Source: Clostridia bacterium
GTDB taxonomy: Bacteria > Bacillota > Clostridia > UMGS1810
Direction: 5' to 3'
Assembly: GCA_017397885.1 (NCBI GenBank)
Contig: JAFQHQ010000177.1
Span: 1 to 38,720 of the forward strand
DNA length: 38,720 nt
Part shown: positions 1 to 8,487 of the stretch, piece by piece
Layout of the letters: each line of letters opens with the position of its first letter
Position numbering within the stretch: the stretch's first letter is position 1
Program-made: the position numbers and the translations under genes
Notes under the pieces: model-generated
What the model was told of the DNA's origin: nothing
Seen by the model: only the letters and a program-made list of their open reading frames with translations
Databases searched by the model: none

Positions 1-161
1 AATTACATTCTGATTAAAGTTCTTTTTGAAGTTTGTTAGCTCATTAAACACTAACTTAATTTACTGAATTAAAAGCATTCGCTTCAACTCAAATTCTCTT
101 TTCGAGAACCTCTCATACTGTTCATTTTTCAAAGTTCAAACCATCGCCCTTTTGTAGGCGA
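1..161 (-). promoter_or_regulatory. Transcribed leader, probably of an rRNA operon lying left of the window
   Basis: This stretch lies downstream of two tandem promoters reading left and holds no convincing ORF. On the minus strand it contains CTTTGAAAA (plus 126-134), which resembles the boxA-type antitermination sequence in Firmicute rRNA leaders and spacers. The rRNA itself is not in the window, so the identity is an inference from the promoters plus this motif. Confidence 0.5.
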
Positions 162-168
162 CTTGATT

Positions 169-197
169 ATTATATCACACTGAATAGCCATTGTCAA
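169..197 (-). promoter_or_regulatory. Promoter P2, rRNA-type, with A/T-rich UP-like element
   Basis: On the minus strand TTGACA (plus 192-197) and TATAAT (plus 169-174) are separated by exactly 17 bases, a full consensus. Immediately upstream (plus about 198-240) lie phased A and T tracts resembling the UP elements of rRNA promoters. The bases next to the -10 box (GTGTGATATA) are repeated in the promoter about 95 bases upstream, so the two look like duplicated P1/P2 promoters of a highly expressed stable-RNA operon. Confidence 0.75.
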
Positions 198-263
198 GAA
201 CTTTTTTAAAAAATTTTTAAAAATTTTCAAGATTTTTTTGACCGTCAGTTATGACGCTTAAAT

Positions 264-293
264 AATATATCACACACAAGAGCCGATTGTCAA
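264..293 (-). promoter_or_regulatory. Promoter P1, rRNA-type, upstream of P2
   Basis: On the minus strand TTGACA (plus 288-293) and TATATT (plus 264-269) are separated by 18 bases. It starts only 34 bases after the stop codon of the ABC-F gene. It shares the GTGTGATATA context with the second promoter, which argues for a tandem P1/P2 arrangement. Confidence 0.65.
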
Positions 294-295
294 CA

Positions 296-334
296 CAAAA
301 AATAATTTTTGGACAATTTTTCCACATTATTGGC
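296..334 (-). terminator. Weak candidate terminator after the ABC-F gene
   Basis: On the minus strand AATAAT-TGGA can pair with TCCA-ATTATT, followed by TTTTTTG. It overlaps the stop codon of the ABC-F gene. The stem is short and interrupted, so this is a weak call. Confidence 0.3.
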
Positions 335-2249
335 TGCTTTCGAGCTCTATACTTAAAGTATTCCACAATTCATAGAGATTATTCAGCTCTTTTTCAACAT
401 TTTCGCTTTGCTCATAAAGCTCTTTTACCTTTTCATAATCGGCACCTGCATCATTTATGGCAGTCTTAATTTCCTCGTTCTGCAATTCAAGCTTTTCGAT
501 TTCTTCTTCCGTGCGACTCAGCTTTTTTGCAAGATTCTTTAAATTTGCCTGTCTGCGTTTCTCGGCTTCATATTCCTGTGCAGAAGAAAGTTTCTTTTTG
601 TCATCGTTTTTTTGAGCATCCGAATCGGAATTTGCTTTATACTCCAAATAGTCATTGTAGTTACCGCTGTAGACAAAAGTTCCGTGCGGCGTAAGTTCAA
701 TAATTTTATCGGCACATTTGTTGAGGAAATATCTGTCGTGGGAAACAAGAATAACCGTACCCTCGAAGTTTTTCACCGCTCCGTCAAGAGCTTCCTTTGA
801 AGAAAGATCAAGATGGTTTGTTGGTTCGTCCAGGAGGAGTGTGTTTGCCTTTTCAAGCATGATGACAAGAAGCATAAGCCTTGCTCTTTCACCGCCGCTG
901 AGACGTGAAACTTCTTTATATACATCTTCATCGGTGAAAAGAACCGTACCGAGCAATGTGCGAACTTCGCTTTCATCCATGCGCGGGAAACGGTCCCATA
1001 TTTCGGAAAGCACCGTGCTTTTGTCGTGAAGAAGCTTTTGTTCCTGGTCATAAAAACTCAATTCAACATTTCTGCCAAATTCAAATTCACCGCCATAGGT
1101 GGTATTGTAACCCACAAGAGTTTTCAAAAGGGTTGATTTCCCCACACCGTTTGCACCGATTATGGCAACTTTTTCTCCTCTTTTTACGTCTATATTAACT
1201 CCTGTTGCAATCGTCTTTATTATTCCACCACCGTTAACCATGAGTTTAAGATTTTCACAAAGCAAAACATCCTTATATGACGGATACTCCATTTCAAAGC
1301 CAAAACGGCAAGCTTTGTTCATGAGAACGGGTTTTTCAAGAACTTCTATACGGTCAATCGCCTTTTGTTTGCTTTTTGCCATTTTTGCAGTGGATGCCCT
1401 CACTTTATTTTTGGCAACATAATCTTCAAGCTTTTGAATTTCATCTTGTTGTGCTTCATAATGTTTAAGCGCAATTTCATAGTTTTTCTTTTTTTCTTCA
1501 AGATAAGAAGTGTAGTTTCCGGGATATCTTGTGGCGCGGTTTCTTTCTATTTCATATATACTGTCGCATATGCTGTCAAGAAAATAACGGTCATGAGAAA
1601 CTGCTATAATCATGCCCCTGTAGGATTTCAGATAGCCCTCAAGCCATTGCATGGTCTTGAAATCAAGATGGTTAGTGGGCTCGTCAAGAAGAAGCACGCC
1701 GGGACTGCGCAGAAGCAGTTTGGCAAAGGCAAATTTGGTTTTTTCACCACCACTTAAAGTTTTGACCTTTGTGTTTTTCAAATCAAAATCGTCAAAACCC
1801 ATACCGCTGAGAACCGTTTTGATGCGGGTGTTGACCTCAAATCCGCCCTTGGCATCAAAAGACGCACTTGCACGAGAATAGCTTGCAAGAACTTCGCCGT
1901 GTTCTTCTTCGTTAAGTGAAGCATCGGACATTTTGGCTTCAAGAGTTCGCATTTCCTCTTCAAGAGCGGTTATGTCCGAAAAGATTTCCATAACATCTTC
2001 CCACATGGTATTTGCCGAGTCATCAACAGCATTTTGTTTCAAAAAACCAATGGCGGCATCCTTGGGAGTAAAAATGCTGCCGCTATCGTGAGGCAGTTCT
2101 CCGGCAATGATGCGCAAAAGCGTTGTTTTTCCGGCACCATTTGCACCAATGAGACCGACTTTTTCGTTGTCGGCTATGTTCATTGTTATATTTTCAAGTA
2201 TAAGATCTACTCCAAAGCTTTTAGAAACCGAAGTAAGTTGCATTGCCAT
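327..2249 (-). CDS. ABC-F family ATPase (duplicated ATP-binding cassette protein)
   Basis: A soluble ABC-F protein with two ATP-binding cassettes and no membrane segments. Members act on the ribosome, as translation factors or antibiotic-resistance proteins, rather than in transport. Cassette 1 has Walker A GANGAGKTT (about residues 35-43), signature LSGGEK and Walker B LLLDEPTNHLD. Cassette 2 has GANGVGKST, LSGGERARL and a second LLLDEPTNHLD. A charged linker lies between them and the C-terminus is a long charged coiled coil. The start at 2249 (MAMQL, 640 aa) has AGGGAG upstream; the open frame extends to 2294 but lacks a better site. It overlaps the end of comF by 29 bases, making it the last gene of the recD2-comF operon. 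The exact subfamily (YdiF/Uup-like or other) cannot be settled by eye. Confidence 0.93.
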   Translation of the reverse strand: MAMQLTSVSKSFGVDLILENITMNIADNEKVGLIGANGAGKTTLLRIIAGELPHDSGSIFTPKDAAIGFLKQNAVDDSANTMWEDVMEIFSDITALEEEMRTLEAKMSDASLNEEEHGEVLASYSRASASFDAKGGFEVNTRIKTVLSGMGFDDFDLKNTKVKTLSGGEKTKFAFAKLLLRSPGVLLLDEPTNHLDFKTMQWLEGYLKSYRGMIIAVSHDRYFLDSICDSIYEIERNRATRYPGNYTSYLEEKKKNYEIALKHYEAQQDEIQKLEDYVAKNKVRASTAKMAKSKQKAIDRIEVLEKPVLMNKACRFGFEMEYPSYKDVLLCENLKLMVNGGGIIKTIATGVNIDVKRGEKVAIIGANGVGKSTLLKTLVGYNTTYGGEFEFGRNVELSFYDQEQKLLHDKSTVLSEIWDRFPRMDESEVRTLLGTVLFTDEDVYKEVSRLSGGERARLMLLVIMLEKANTLLLDEPTNHLDLSSKEALDGAVKNFEGTVILVSHDRYFLNKCADKIIELTPHGTFVYSGNYNDYLEYKANSDSDAQKNDDKKKLSSAQEYEAEKRRQANLKNLAKKLSRTEEEIEKLELQNEEIKTAINDAGADYEKVKELYEQSENVEKELNNLYELWNTLSIELESSQ

Positions 2250-2952
2250 CTGCTTCGTCTCCCTTCTTTTCATTGTGGCAAGCCGCAAGCACAATTACGT
2301 TGGCGGCTCCGTGCATTTTTAAAATTTTGGAACATTCATTTGCGGTTGAACCTGTTGTATAAATATCATCCAGAAGCAAAATGTTTTTTCCGAAAATATC
2401 ATATTGTGTATTAAAATCTATACACCCCACCACCGAAACACGTCTGAGTGAATATCCCATGGCAGAAACCGGCGACAGATTTTTAAGCTTAATCAGCATA
2501 TTTTCACAAAGCTCTATGTCAAAGCGGTCACAAACATATTTTGCAATAAGTGCCGCCTGGTTATATTCCCTGCCTCTGCCCGGATGGATGGGAACAGGAC
2601 ACATAATATTGTAATCTTTCAAGAAATCTCTGCCGTCTATGAGTCGGGATATGCAATAGCCGAAGGCAGAAGCAAGATATTTGCGAGCTTCAAACTTAAA
2701 CCTGATCATGCTTTTTCGTGCAAAACCCTCGTAGGGAATTGCACCTATTGCTTCTTCGAAATAGCTGTCGGGTTCAACAACGACAGCACTTTGCGATTTT
2801 ATCTTCTTTTCACAATCAGAGCAAACCGCCTCTTTTTTCCCTATGGGAGTGAGACAGTTGCACATTATACATTTTTTCGGACAGAGAATATCCGCACCGA
2901 TTTCTCCCGATTTGCAGATAGTTTTTGTAATTGCTTTTTTAAATTTACGCAT
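2221..2952 (-). CDS. comFC: ComF family protein (phosphoribosyltransferase-like)
   Basis: A 243-residue ComF/GntX-type protein. The N-terminal half carries cysteines arranged as a zinc-binding module (CPKKCIMC, then CSDC). The C-terminal half is a type I phosphoribosyltransferase fold with the PRPP-binding signature LLLDDIYTTGST near residues 193-204. The family is required for natural transformation in Bacillus, but it is also widespread in species not known to be competent; its biochemical role is unclear. The start codon overlaps the end of recD2 by 8 bases, and its 3' end overlaps the ABC-F gene, indicating coupled translation in one operon. Pairing with a recD2-type helicase gene is compatible with a DNA-metabolism role. 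Confidence 0.9.
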   Translation of the reverse strand: MRKFKKAITKTICKSGEIGADILCPKKCIMCNCLTPIGKKEAVCSDCEKKIKSQSAVVVEPDSYFEEAIGAIPYEGFARKSMIRFKFEARKYLASAFGYCISRLIDGRDFLKDYNIMCPVPIHPGRGREYNQAALIAKYVCDRFDIELCENMLIKLKNLSPVSAMGYSLRRVSVVGCIDFNTQYDIFGKNILLLDDIYTTGSTANECSKILKMHGAANVIVLAACHNEKKGDEADGNATYFGF

Positions 2953-5191
2953 TATTGTTTTTTATCATTTCCTCAGTCAATTTTTCGGAAAGAGCAGAAT
3001 AACGTTTGTCCTCACGATTGTTATCTACCATTCGTTCAAGAATATCTTTGCACCCCACAAGCACCACAAGATTTTTTGCTCTTGTGACACCGGTGTAAAG
3101 AAGGTTGCGCGTAAGAAGCATGTCCGGTGCTCTGAACATGGGCATAACAACGGCAGGAAATTCACTTCCCTGACTTTTATGCACGGTTATGCAATAGGCA
3201 AGAGTAAGTTCCGAAAGATCTCTGAAATTATATTTAACTTTTTTATCGTCAAAAATGACCGTCATTTCATGAAAGTCATGATTTATTTCCTTAACATAAC
3301 CAACATCCCCGTTAAAAACACCCGAACCGGGATAATCTGTCTCCACATCGTTCCATTCCAGGTCGTAATTATTTTTGATTTGCATCACCTTGTCGCCCTC
3401 GCGAAAAATCATATCTGCATGAGATTTTTCTTTTTTAAATTTATCGGGCGGATTCAAGAGGTTTTGCAAAACCCGGTTAAGATTGTTTACCCCGGCAATA
3501 CCTTTTTTGGCAGGAGATAAAACCTGAATATCAAAGGGGTCAAAACCATATGTGTTTTTGAGGCGGTTAAGGCAAAGTTCGCAAATGTACTCAGCACCGC
3601 TTTCGGGAGTGGGTTTTGTTGCAAAATAAAATCCGCCGTCTTTAACATTGCATTGAGGATAATGTCCCTCATTTATGGCATGAGCATTGGTAACAATCAT
3701 GCTTTCTCCGGACTGACGAAAGATTTTGTTCAACCTGATTACGCTGACTGCTTTGCTTTCGATGATGTCGCGAAGCACATTTCCTGCACCAACCGACGGA
3801 AGCTGATTGACATCTCCCACAAGAACAAGCCTTGTGCCGGGTCTCGTTGCCCTGAGGAGACTGTTCATAAGAGAAATATCCACCATGGACATTTCGTCAA
3901 CAATAATCACATCAGCATCAAGGGGGTCTTCCTCATTTCGGACACAGTTTATGTCTTCACCGTCGGAAAAGCTCACTTCAAGAAGTCTGTGAATAGTTTT
4001 GGCTTCGCAACGGCACACCTGACTCATTCGTTTTGCCGCCCTGCCTGTGGGTGCCGTGAGGGCAACTTTCAGTCTCATGGACTTCATTATATCAATTATT
4101 GCATTTATAATAGTAGTCTTTCCCGTGCCGGGACCTCCGGTTATGACCATGACGCTTTTTTTCATGGCACATTTCACCGCTTCTTTTTGCATTGCATCAA
4201 ATCTCAGAGAACTTTGCACCTGTGCAATTTCAACCTGTTTTTCGACATTAATGTCATTTATGTCATATTCCGTTTTTGCAAGAAGAGCTATTTTTTTAGC
4301 TATATATTTTTCGTAATCATAATATTCATAAAGATAAACAATATTTTTTTCGTCTTTTGTTTCACGTACACATGTAAAGGTTGAACAAAGATAATCAACA
4401 TATTTGTCAAGCCCCGATGATGCGACACCGAGAAGCTCTGCGGAATTTGCAACAAGAATATCCTCGGGCAAATAGGTGTGTCCGAACTGAAGGGAATATT
4501 TCAGCATATACACAATTCCTGCACAGATTCTTTTGTCATCGGTGCGACTTATGTTGTTTGCCATGGCAATCTCGTCTGCCTTTTTAAAGCTTACACCCAA
4601 ATCGCCTTCACAAAGCACATATGGATTGTGCAGAATAATATCCTTGGAAAACTGATTGTGCTTGCGATATATCTTCATGCACACCCCGGTTGATATTCCG
4701 TAATTTTGCAAAAACATAAAAAGCTCGGAAGTGCCAAGCTGTTTTGCATATGAAGTTCCTATCTCCAGAGCTTTTTTTTCGGAAATACCGTTTATGAGTG
4801 CCAGCGAAGCAGGGTTTGAAGCAATGATGTTTAACGTTTCTTCACCAAAACGCTCAACAATTTTTTTTGCTGTTGCTTTTCGGACACCCTTTATGATTCC
4901 GGATGAAAGATATTTGAGAATTTCTTCTCTTCCGGTGGGCATTTGCTTTTCATACATTTCGGTTTTAAACTGTTCGCCGTAGGTGGGATGGTCAATCCAC
5001 CGACCGGTAAGGATAACCTTTTCGCCTTCTGCAATGCCAAACATGGTACCAACTGCGACAAAAGAATAATCGTCATTTTCTATTTCGGCAACGGTGTAGC
5101 CGTTTTCTTCGTTATTAAATATGATGGTTTCTACCACACCACTGATTTTTTCATATTCTTTTTCCGGCAACACAATCACCTCTTTTCGCAT
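2945..5191 (-). CDS. recD2: RecD2-family ATP-dependent 5'-3' DNA helicase
   Basis: A stand-alone RecD-like SF1B helicase of about 748 aa, the usual length for RecD2, with an N-terminal OB/helix-hairpin-helix region (KGVRKATAKKI) absent from RecBCD RecD. Helicase motifs in order are Walker A TGGPGTGKTT (about residue 350), motif II VIIVDEMSMVD, motif III GDVNQLPSVGAG and the C-terminal HKSQGSEF and YTGVTRAK. The family acts in replication-fork maintenance and repair. The open frame runs up to 5278, but a consensus promoter at 5217-5245 puts the transcript start near 5210, so the ATG at 5191 (upstream GAGG) is preferred. A TTG at 5170 with a good AGAGGTG site is an alternative. It is the first gene of the recD2-comF-ABC-F operon. 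Confidence 0.93.
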   Translation of the reverse strand: MRKEVIVLPEKEYEKISGVVETIIFNNEENGYTVAEIENDDYSFVAVGTMFGIAEGEKVILTGRWIDHPTYGEQFKTEMYEKQMPTGREEILKYLSSGIIKGVRKATAKKIVERFGEETLNIIASNPASLALINGISEKKALEIGTSYAKQLGTSELFMFLQNYGISTGVCMKIYRKHNQFSKDIILHNPYVLCEGDLGVSFKKADEIAMANNISRTDDKRICAGIVYMLKYSLQFGHTYLPEDILVANSAELLGVASSGLDKYVDYLCSTFTCVRETKDEKNIVYLYEYYDYEKYIAKKIALLAKTEYDINDINVEKQVEIAQVQSSLRFDAMQKEAVKCAMKKSVMVITGGPGTGKTTIINAIIDIMKSMRLKVALTAPTGRAAKRMSQVCRCEAKTIHRLLEVSFSDGEDINCVRNEEDPLDADVIIVDEMSMVDISLMNSLLRATRPGTRLVLVGDVNQLPSVGAGNVLRDIIESKAVSVIRLNKIFRQSGESMIVTNAHAINEGHYPQCNVKDGGFYFATKPTPESGAEYICELCLNRLKNTYGFDPFDIQVLSPAKKGIAGVNNLNRVLQNLLNPPDKFKKEKSHADMIFREGDKVMQIKNNYDLEWNDVETDYPGSGVFNGDVGYVKEINHDFHEMTVIFDDKKVKYNFRDLSELTLAYCITVHKSQGSEFPAVVMPMFRAPDMLLTRNLLYTGVTRAKNLVVLVGCKDILERMVDNNREDKRYSALSEKLTEEMIKNNNA

Positions 5192-5216
5192 TATAAAACA
5201 TTCCTCAGTATATGAT

Positions 5217-5245
5217 ATTATACACAATTGAAAACTTGTTGTCAA
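5217..5245 (-). promoter_or_regulatory. Promoter of the recD2-comF-ABC-F operon
   Basis: On the minus strand TTGACA (plus 5240-5245) and TATAAT (plus 5217-5222) are spaced by 17 bases, a perfect sigma-A consensus. The predicted leader before the recD2 ATG is only about 20 bases. Confidence 0.85.
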
Positions 5246-5250
5246 CATTA

Positions 5251-5282
5251 AAGGGTGCAACACCCGACGGCATAGCACCCTT
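5251..5282 (-). terminator. Hairpin terminator downstream of the SLH/VWA gene
   Basis: AAGGGTGC (5251-5258) and GCACCCTT (5275-5282) form a perfect 8-bp stem between the VWA gene and the recD2 promoter. The T-run after it on the minus strand is short, so termination may be imperfect. Confidence 0.6.
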
Positions 5283-5302
5283 AATATAATATTATCTTAA
5301 AT

Positions 5303-7426
5303 TTATCTGTGTTTCATCAAATCCACAAGCTGAACAAATTCACATTTGATTCCGTAGGGATCATCGCCGATTCCCTGTCTTGCAAGTTCAATAACCGAAT
5401 CATAGGTTGCTGTTCCCGCATATTCGGAATCGTTAACAATCATACCAAGTTCTGCCACGGCACATGCAAAGTGGAAATCTTCACCCACTTCGTCACCTCC
5501 GCCGGCAGTGATGGCATATTCATTGAGTATGCTCGTGTCTGCTTCGGGGAGCTTATGGCGGATTGCAACCGTCATAAGCTCACCACTTCCCGAAGTCACG
5601 GAGGATTGATATTTCAGCTCCGACTGAGCTTTTCCGTCAGAGGGGATTATCTCATATAAAACCGTTACGCTTGCTCCTGCACCGAGTTCGCCTGCGTCTT
5701 TGGCATCGTTTGCAAAATCTTCATTATTGAGCAGTCTGTTTTCATAACCAATGAGGCGGTATGCACCAACGGTTTCGGGGTTAAACTCAACCTGAATTTT
5801 TACATCTTTGGCAATTGTATAGATGGTTTTTGGCATTTCGTCAACCAAAACCTTTTTAGCTTCACGAAGGTTATCAATGTAAGCGTAGTTTCCGTTGCCG
5901 TGTTTTGCAAGGGTTTCCATTTTGTTATCTTTATAATTACCCATACCAAAGCCGAGAACACTCAAATAAATCCCGCTGTCTCTTTTTTCGGAAATAAGAC
6001 TTTCGAGTTCTGCCTCGGATGATATTCCCACATTGAAATCGCCGTCCGTGCAAAGAATCACACGGTTGTTACCGTCTATCTTTGCCTTTGAAGCCTGTTC
6101 ATATGCAAGATTGATGCCACTTGCACCCGCAGTGGAACCACCTGCAGACAGTGAGTCTATAACAGACATAATTTTCTCTTTTTCGCTTGCGGGAGTGGGT
6201 TCGAGAGCCACGCCGGTGCTTGAAGCATATGTTACAATGGAAATGGTGTCTTCCTCGCTCAGCTTATCGAGAAGAAGGGACAAAGACTGCTTTACAAGAG
6301 GAAGTTTGTTGTAGCTGTACATTGAGCCGGATGTATCTATGAGAAATACAATGTTTGACGGTTTCGGCTGTGCGAGCTCTTCACCGGAAACAGTTACCAT
6401 GGCAAGGAGATTTTCGCTGTTCCACGGACACGAAGCCACGGTATATTTTACACCAAAGGGATTTTCGCCATCGGTTGAAGCTTTTGCATAATCAAAATAG
6501 TTTATGAGCTCTTCACTTCTTATGGCACCTTTGGGAATGGTTTGTCCGTTTAAAATGAATCTTCTAAGGTTGCTGTAGGAAGCGGTGTCCGTGTCAATAG
6601 AAAAGGTAGATAGTGGAGAAGTAGTCGGATTTTTAAACACGTTTTCCGCTTCCACAGCATATTCCTCGGTATTGTACATGGGCGGCATATATTCAACGTC
6701 AAATCCACCCTGCCAATATCCGCTGTCTTCAACATATGAATCTTCGGCACTTGATGCTTCCATCATCATGGCATCGCCACGAAATGCCGATCCGCCGGAG
6801 GCATATTTGTTTGAACCGTATCCAAGAACATTGTCGTCAATCTGCCCTTCGGTATAATTGAGAGCATTTTCAATAATGATTGCAGCCTGATGACGTGTAA
6901 TGGCTTCACCAATGAGGGCATTTACACCATCGGTTATGGAGTGATCTATGGCATCACTGATGTAGGACTCGGGATAATTTGAACCGTTTCCGATGTCAAG
7001 CACACGACAAACCACGGTTATAGCCTGTTCATAGGTTATGTTATCCTCGGGTCGGAATGTGGAATCGGGAAAGCCCACCAAAAGTCCCCGGTTAACTGCT
7101 TTTTTAATATTATCATATGCCCAATGAGTTGTCGGCACATCCGAAAAATCCGGATTAACATCCTTGCCCTCTTCGCCTTCAAAAGCCGAGTTCAAAAGCT
7201 TTGCAAACTGTGCACGAGTAAGGTAATCATCGGGATGCAACCCACCGTCATCATAACCGTCTATAATTCCGGCATTAAAAAGCCTTTCCAAGGCGGTGTT
7301 TCCTGCCGGCACTTGTTTTACATCATCATCGGGCGCTGAAACAGCCGAATTTTTCGGAACAATAAACACTATTGACCCAAGTATCATTATGCAAACAAGA
7401 GACAGTGAAATCAAAATTTTTTTCAT
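5303..7426 (-). CDS. Secreted S-layer-homology / von Willebrand factor A domain protein (YfbK-like)
   Basis: A 707-residue exported protein. Residues 1 to about 33 form a signal peptide (MKKILISLSLVC, cleavage likely after AVSA). About three SLH repeats follow (residues about 45-200; DGYDDGGLHPDDYLTRAQF, TFRPEDNITYEQA), which in other species bind secondary cell-wall polymer. Next comes a YfbK-type N-terminal region (TFSIDTDTASYSNLRR), then a VWA domain with an intact MIDAS motif DTSGS and a later DG..FN segment, and a DUF3520-like C-terminus. The family suggests metal-dependent protein binding at the cell surface; the ligand is unknown. The ATG at 7426 is chosen because AAAGGATGG lies just upstream; the 7444 start would place that site inside the gene. 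It is probably monocistronic, with a hairpin downstream. Confidence 0.9.
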   Translation of the reverse strand: MKKILISLSLVCIMILGSIVFIVPKNSAVSAPDDDVKQVPAGNTALERLFNAGIIDGYDDGGLHPDDYLTRAQFAKLLNSAFEGEEGKDVNPDFSDVPTTHWAYDNIKKAVNRGLLVGFPDSTFRPEDNITYEQAITVVCRVLDIGNGSNYPESYISDAIDHSITDGVNALIGEAITRHQAAIIIENALNYTEGQIDDNVLGYGSNKYASGGSAFRGDAMMMEASSAEDSYVEDSGYWQGGFDVEYMPPMYNTEEYAVEAENVFKNPTTSPLSTFSIDTDTASYSNLRRFILNGQTIPKGAIRSEELINYFDYAKASTDGENPFGVKYTVASCPWNSENLLAMVTVSGEELAQPKPSNIVFLIDTSGSMYSYNKLPLVKQSLSLLLDKLSEEDTISIVTYASSTGVALEPTPASEKEKIMSVIDSLSAGGSTAGASGINLAYEQASKAKIDGNNRVILCTDGDFNVGISSEAELESLISEKRDSGIYLSVLGFGMGNYKDNKMETLAKHGNGNYAYIDNLREAKKVLVDEMPKTIYTIAKDVKIQVEFNPETVGAYRLIGYENRLLNNEDFANDAKDAGELGAGASVTVLYEIIPSDGKAQSELKYQSSVTSGSGELMTVAIRHKLPEADTSILNEYAITAGGGDEVGEDFHFACAVAELGMIVNDSEYAGTATYDSVIELARQGIGDDPYGIKCEFVQLVDLMKHR

Positions 7427-7609
7427 GATTTTCCATCCTTTCAAAAATTTCTTCTATTTACTTTTAATACCTTTTACACCATTTAAAAGTTGCACACAGT
7501 TTCCAATTTCAATAATATTTGGGTGATCTATACAAATTTTATCGTGGCTTTTTGTGCAAAAATCAGGCTATCTTTGTGTAAATGAAAAAATTCTCCACAT
7601 AACAAAACG
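7427..7609. other. Intergenic region upstream of the SLH/VWA gene
   Basis: No ORF with a ribosome binding site is seen here. It should contain the VWA-gene promoter, but no -35/-10 pair with good spacing stands out. Confidence 0.4.
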
Positions 7610-7664
7610 AGTCGCAAAGCACAGGTCTTTACGGCTCGTATATAATGTAAGATATTTTGCGACT
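7610..7664 (-). terminator. Terminator of the small secreted protein gene
   Basis: AGTCGCAAA (7610-7618) and TTTGCGACT (7656-7664) form a perfect 9-bp stem, and on the minus strand it is followed by CGTTTTGTT. The stop codon at 7663-7665 overlaps the stem. The internal CGAG/CTCG pairs could form an alternative fold. Confidence 0.6.
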
Positions 7665-8127
7665 AATGTTCCTGCCCGAATGACGAAACATATGGAATGA
7701 TATTTTCTTTGCCCCATATAAAAGCTTTGAGAGTGTGAGAAAAATCAACTTCCACAGGGTCGGTATAGACAAACTTGCCGTTGTCACCGGGGCATGCATG
7801 AACACTCTTAAGATTAAGTTTTTCAATTTTTTTTGCGCCTTCACCGCTATACTCCACAAGAATAATCATCATTTCAACACAATCACCGTTGGTCAGCGAA
7901 TCGTTATAGACATATGCACCGGCACATACTTCTTCATTACGTGAACCATCATATTCAATGTAGCGCTTAACCTCAATCGTTCCACCGTTGTCGCTGAAAA
8001 TATCTTCTTCCGACACGGTTTCAATATAAAAAAGCTTTGCTCCGTCACCGACATTTACTGCGGCATAAGCACTTGTGCAAAGGAGCAACGCAAACATTGC
8101 CGTCAAAACACAACACAGTTTCTTCAT
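7663..8127 (-). CDS. Small secreted protein of unknown function
   Basis: A 154-residue protein that I do not recognise. It begins with a clear signal peptide (MKKLCCVLTAMFALLL, likely cleavage after AYA near residue 22). The mature part is acidic, with two cysteines (one in VCAGAYVYND, one in HACPGDNG) that could form a disulfide, and reads like a small beta-rich extracellular domain. The start at 8127 has a strong GGGAGG site 8 bases upstream. Its leader is unusually long if the promoter at 8327-8356 drives it, and that leader begins with a terminator-like hairpin. Confidence 0.75.
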   Translation of the reverse strand: MKKLCCVLTAMFALLLCTSAYAAVNVGDGAKLFYIETVSEEDIFSDNGGTIEVKRYIEYDGSRNEEVCAGAYVYNDSLTNGDCVEMMIILVEYSGEGAKKIEKLNLKSVHACPGDNGKFVYTDPVEVDFSHTLKAFIWGKENIIPYVSSFGQEH

Positions 8128-8296
8128 GGATGTAACCTCCCAAAAACATTTTACTACATATGTTACACATCATTATTATATACCAATCAAAAAAATTTTT
8201 ATATATAGATTTGAGACCTCTTTACAAAAGAGTGTCCCGAAAGTACATAACACCAAGCGGACATTTCCTGCCGACAGACTCTTAAATACGAAAAAA

Positions 8297-8317
8297 GGAT
8301 GCTTCAAAAAAGCACCC
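8297..8317 (-). terminator. Promoter-proximal terminator/attenuator hairpin
   Basis: On the minus strand GGGTGCTT and AAGCATCC form an 8-bp stem (one G-T pair) followed by six T residues. It begins within a few bases of the start site predicted from the promoter at 8327-8356. No gene is seen upstream that would need terminating. Confidence 0.6.
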
Positions 8318-8326
8318 AATAAAATT

Positions 8327-8356
8327 ATTATACCACAGTGAAAAGCCGCTTGTAAA
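8327..8356 (-). promoter_or_regulatory. Promoter reading toward the small secreted protein gene
   Basis: On the minus strand TTTACA (plus 8351-8356) and TATAAT (plus 8327-8332) are spaced by 18 bases. Transcription would start near 8320, directly before the hairpin at 8297-8317. Confidence 0.6.
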
Positions 8357-8430
8357 GAAAAAATTTTGTCATAACGCAAATTTCTGTTTTTTGAATAAAA
8401 AATGCCCCTTTACTTTTAAGAATCTGTCAA

Positions 8431-8459
8431 TTGAAATCCGTGTAAAAATATGATATATT
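8431..8459 (+). promoter_or_regulatory. Promoter of a unit with no intact gene
   Basis: TTGAAA (8431-8436) and TATATT (8454-8459) are separated by 17 bases. It is followed by a good ribosome binding site (AAAGGAAGG, about 8470-8478) and an ATG at 8488 that reads only three codons before a stop. Confidence 0.65.
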
Positions 8460-8487
8460 TAAATCACAGAAAGGAAGGTACAGTCCA

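Noticed and set aside
2250-2294. N-terminal extension of the ABC-F gene to 2294
   Set aside because: The extension overlaps comF and has no ribosome binding site; AGGGAG is placed correctly for the ATG at 2249.
287-5215. Many plus-strand ORFs of 60-240 codons opposite the ABC-F, comF and recD2 genes
   Set aside because: They are antisense shadows: no ribosome binding sites, low-complexity or Phe/Ile/His-rich translations, and the minus-strand frames have full conserved motifs.
8075-8379. ORFs of 67-88 codons on both strands between the small secreted-protein gene and 8380
   Set aside because: They lack ribosome binding sites and cross a promoter and a terminator-like hairpin.
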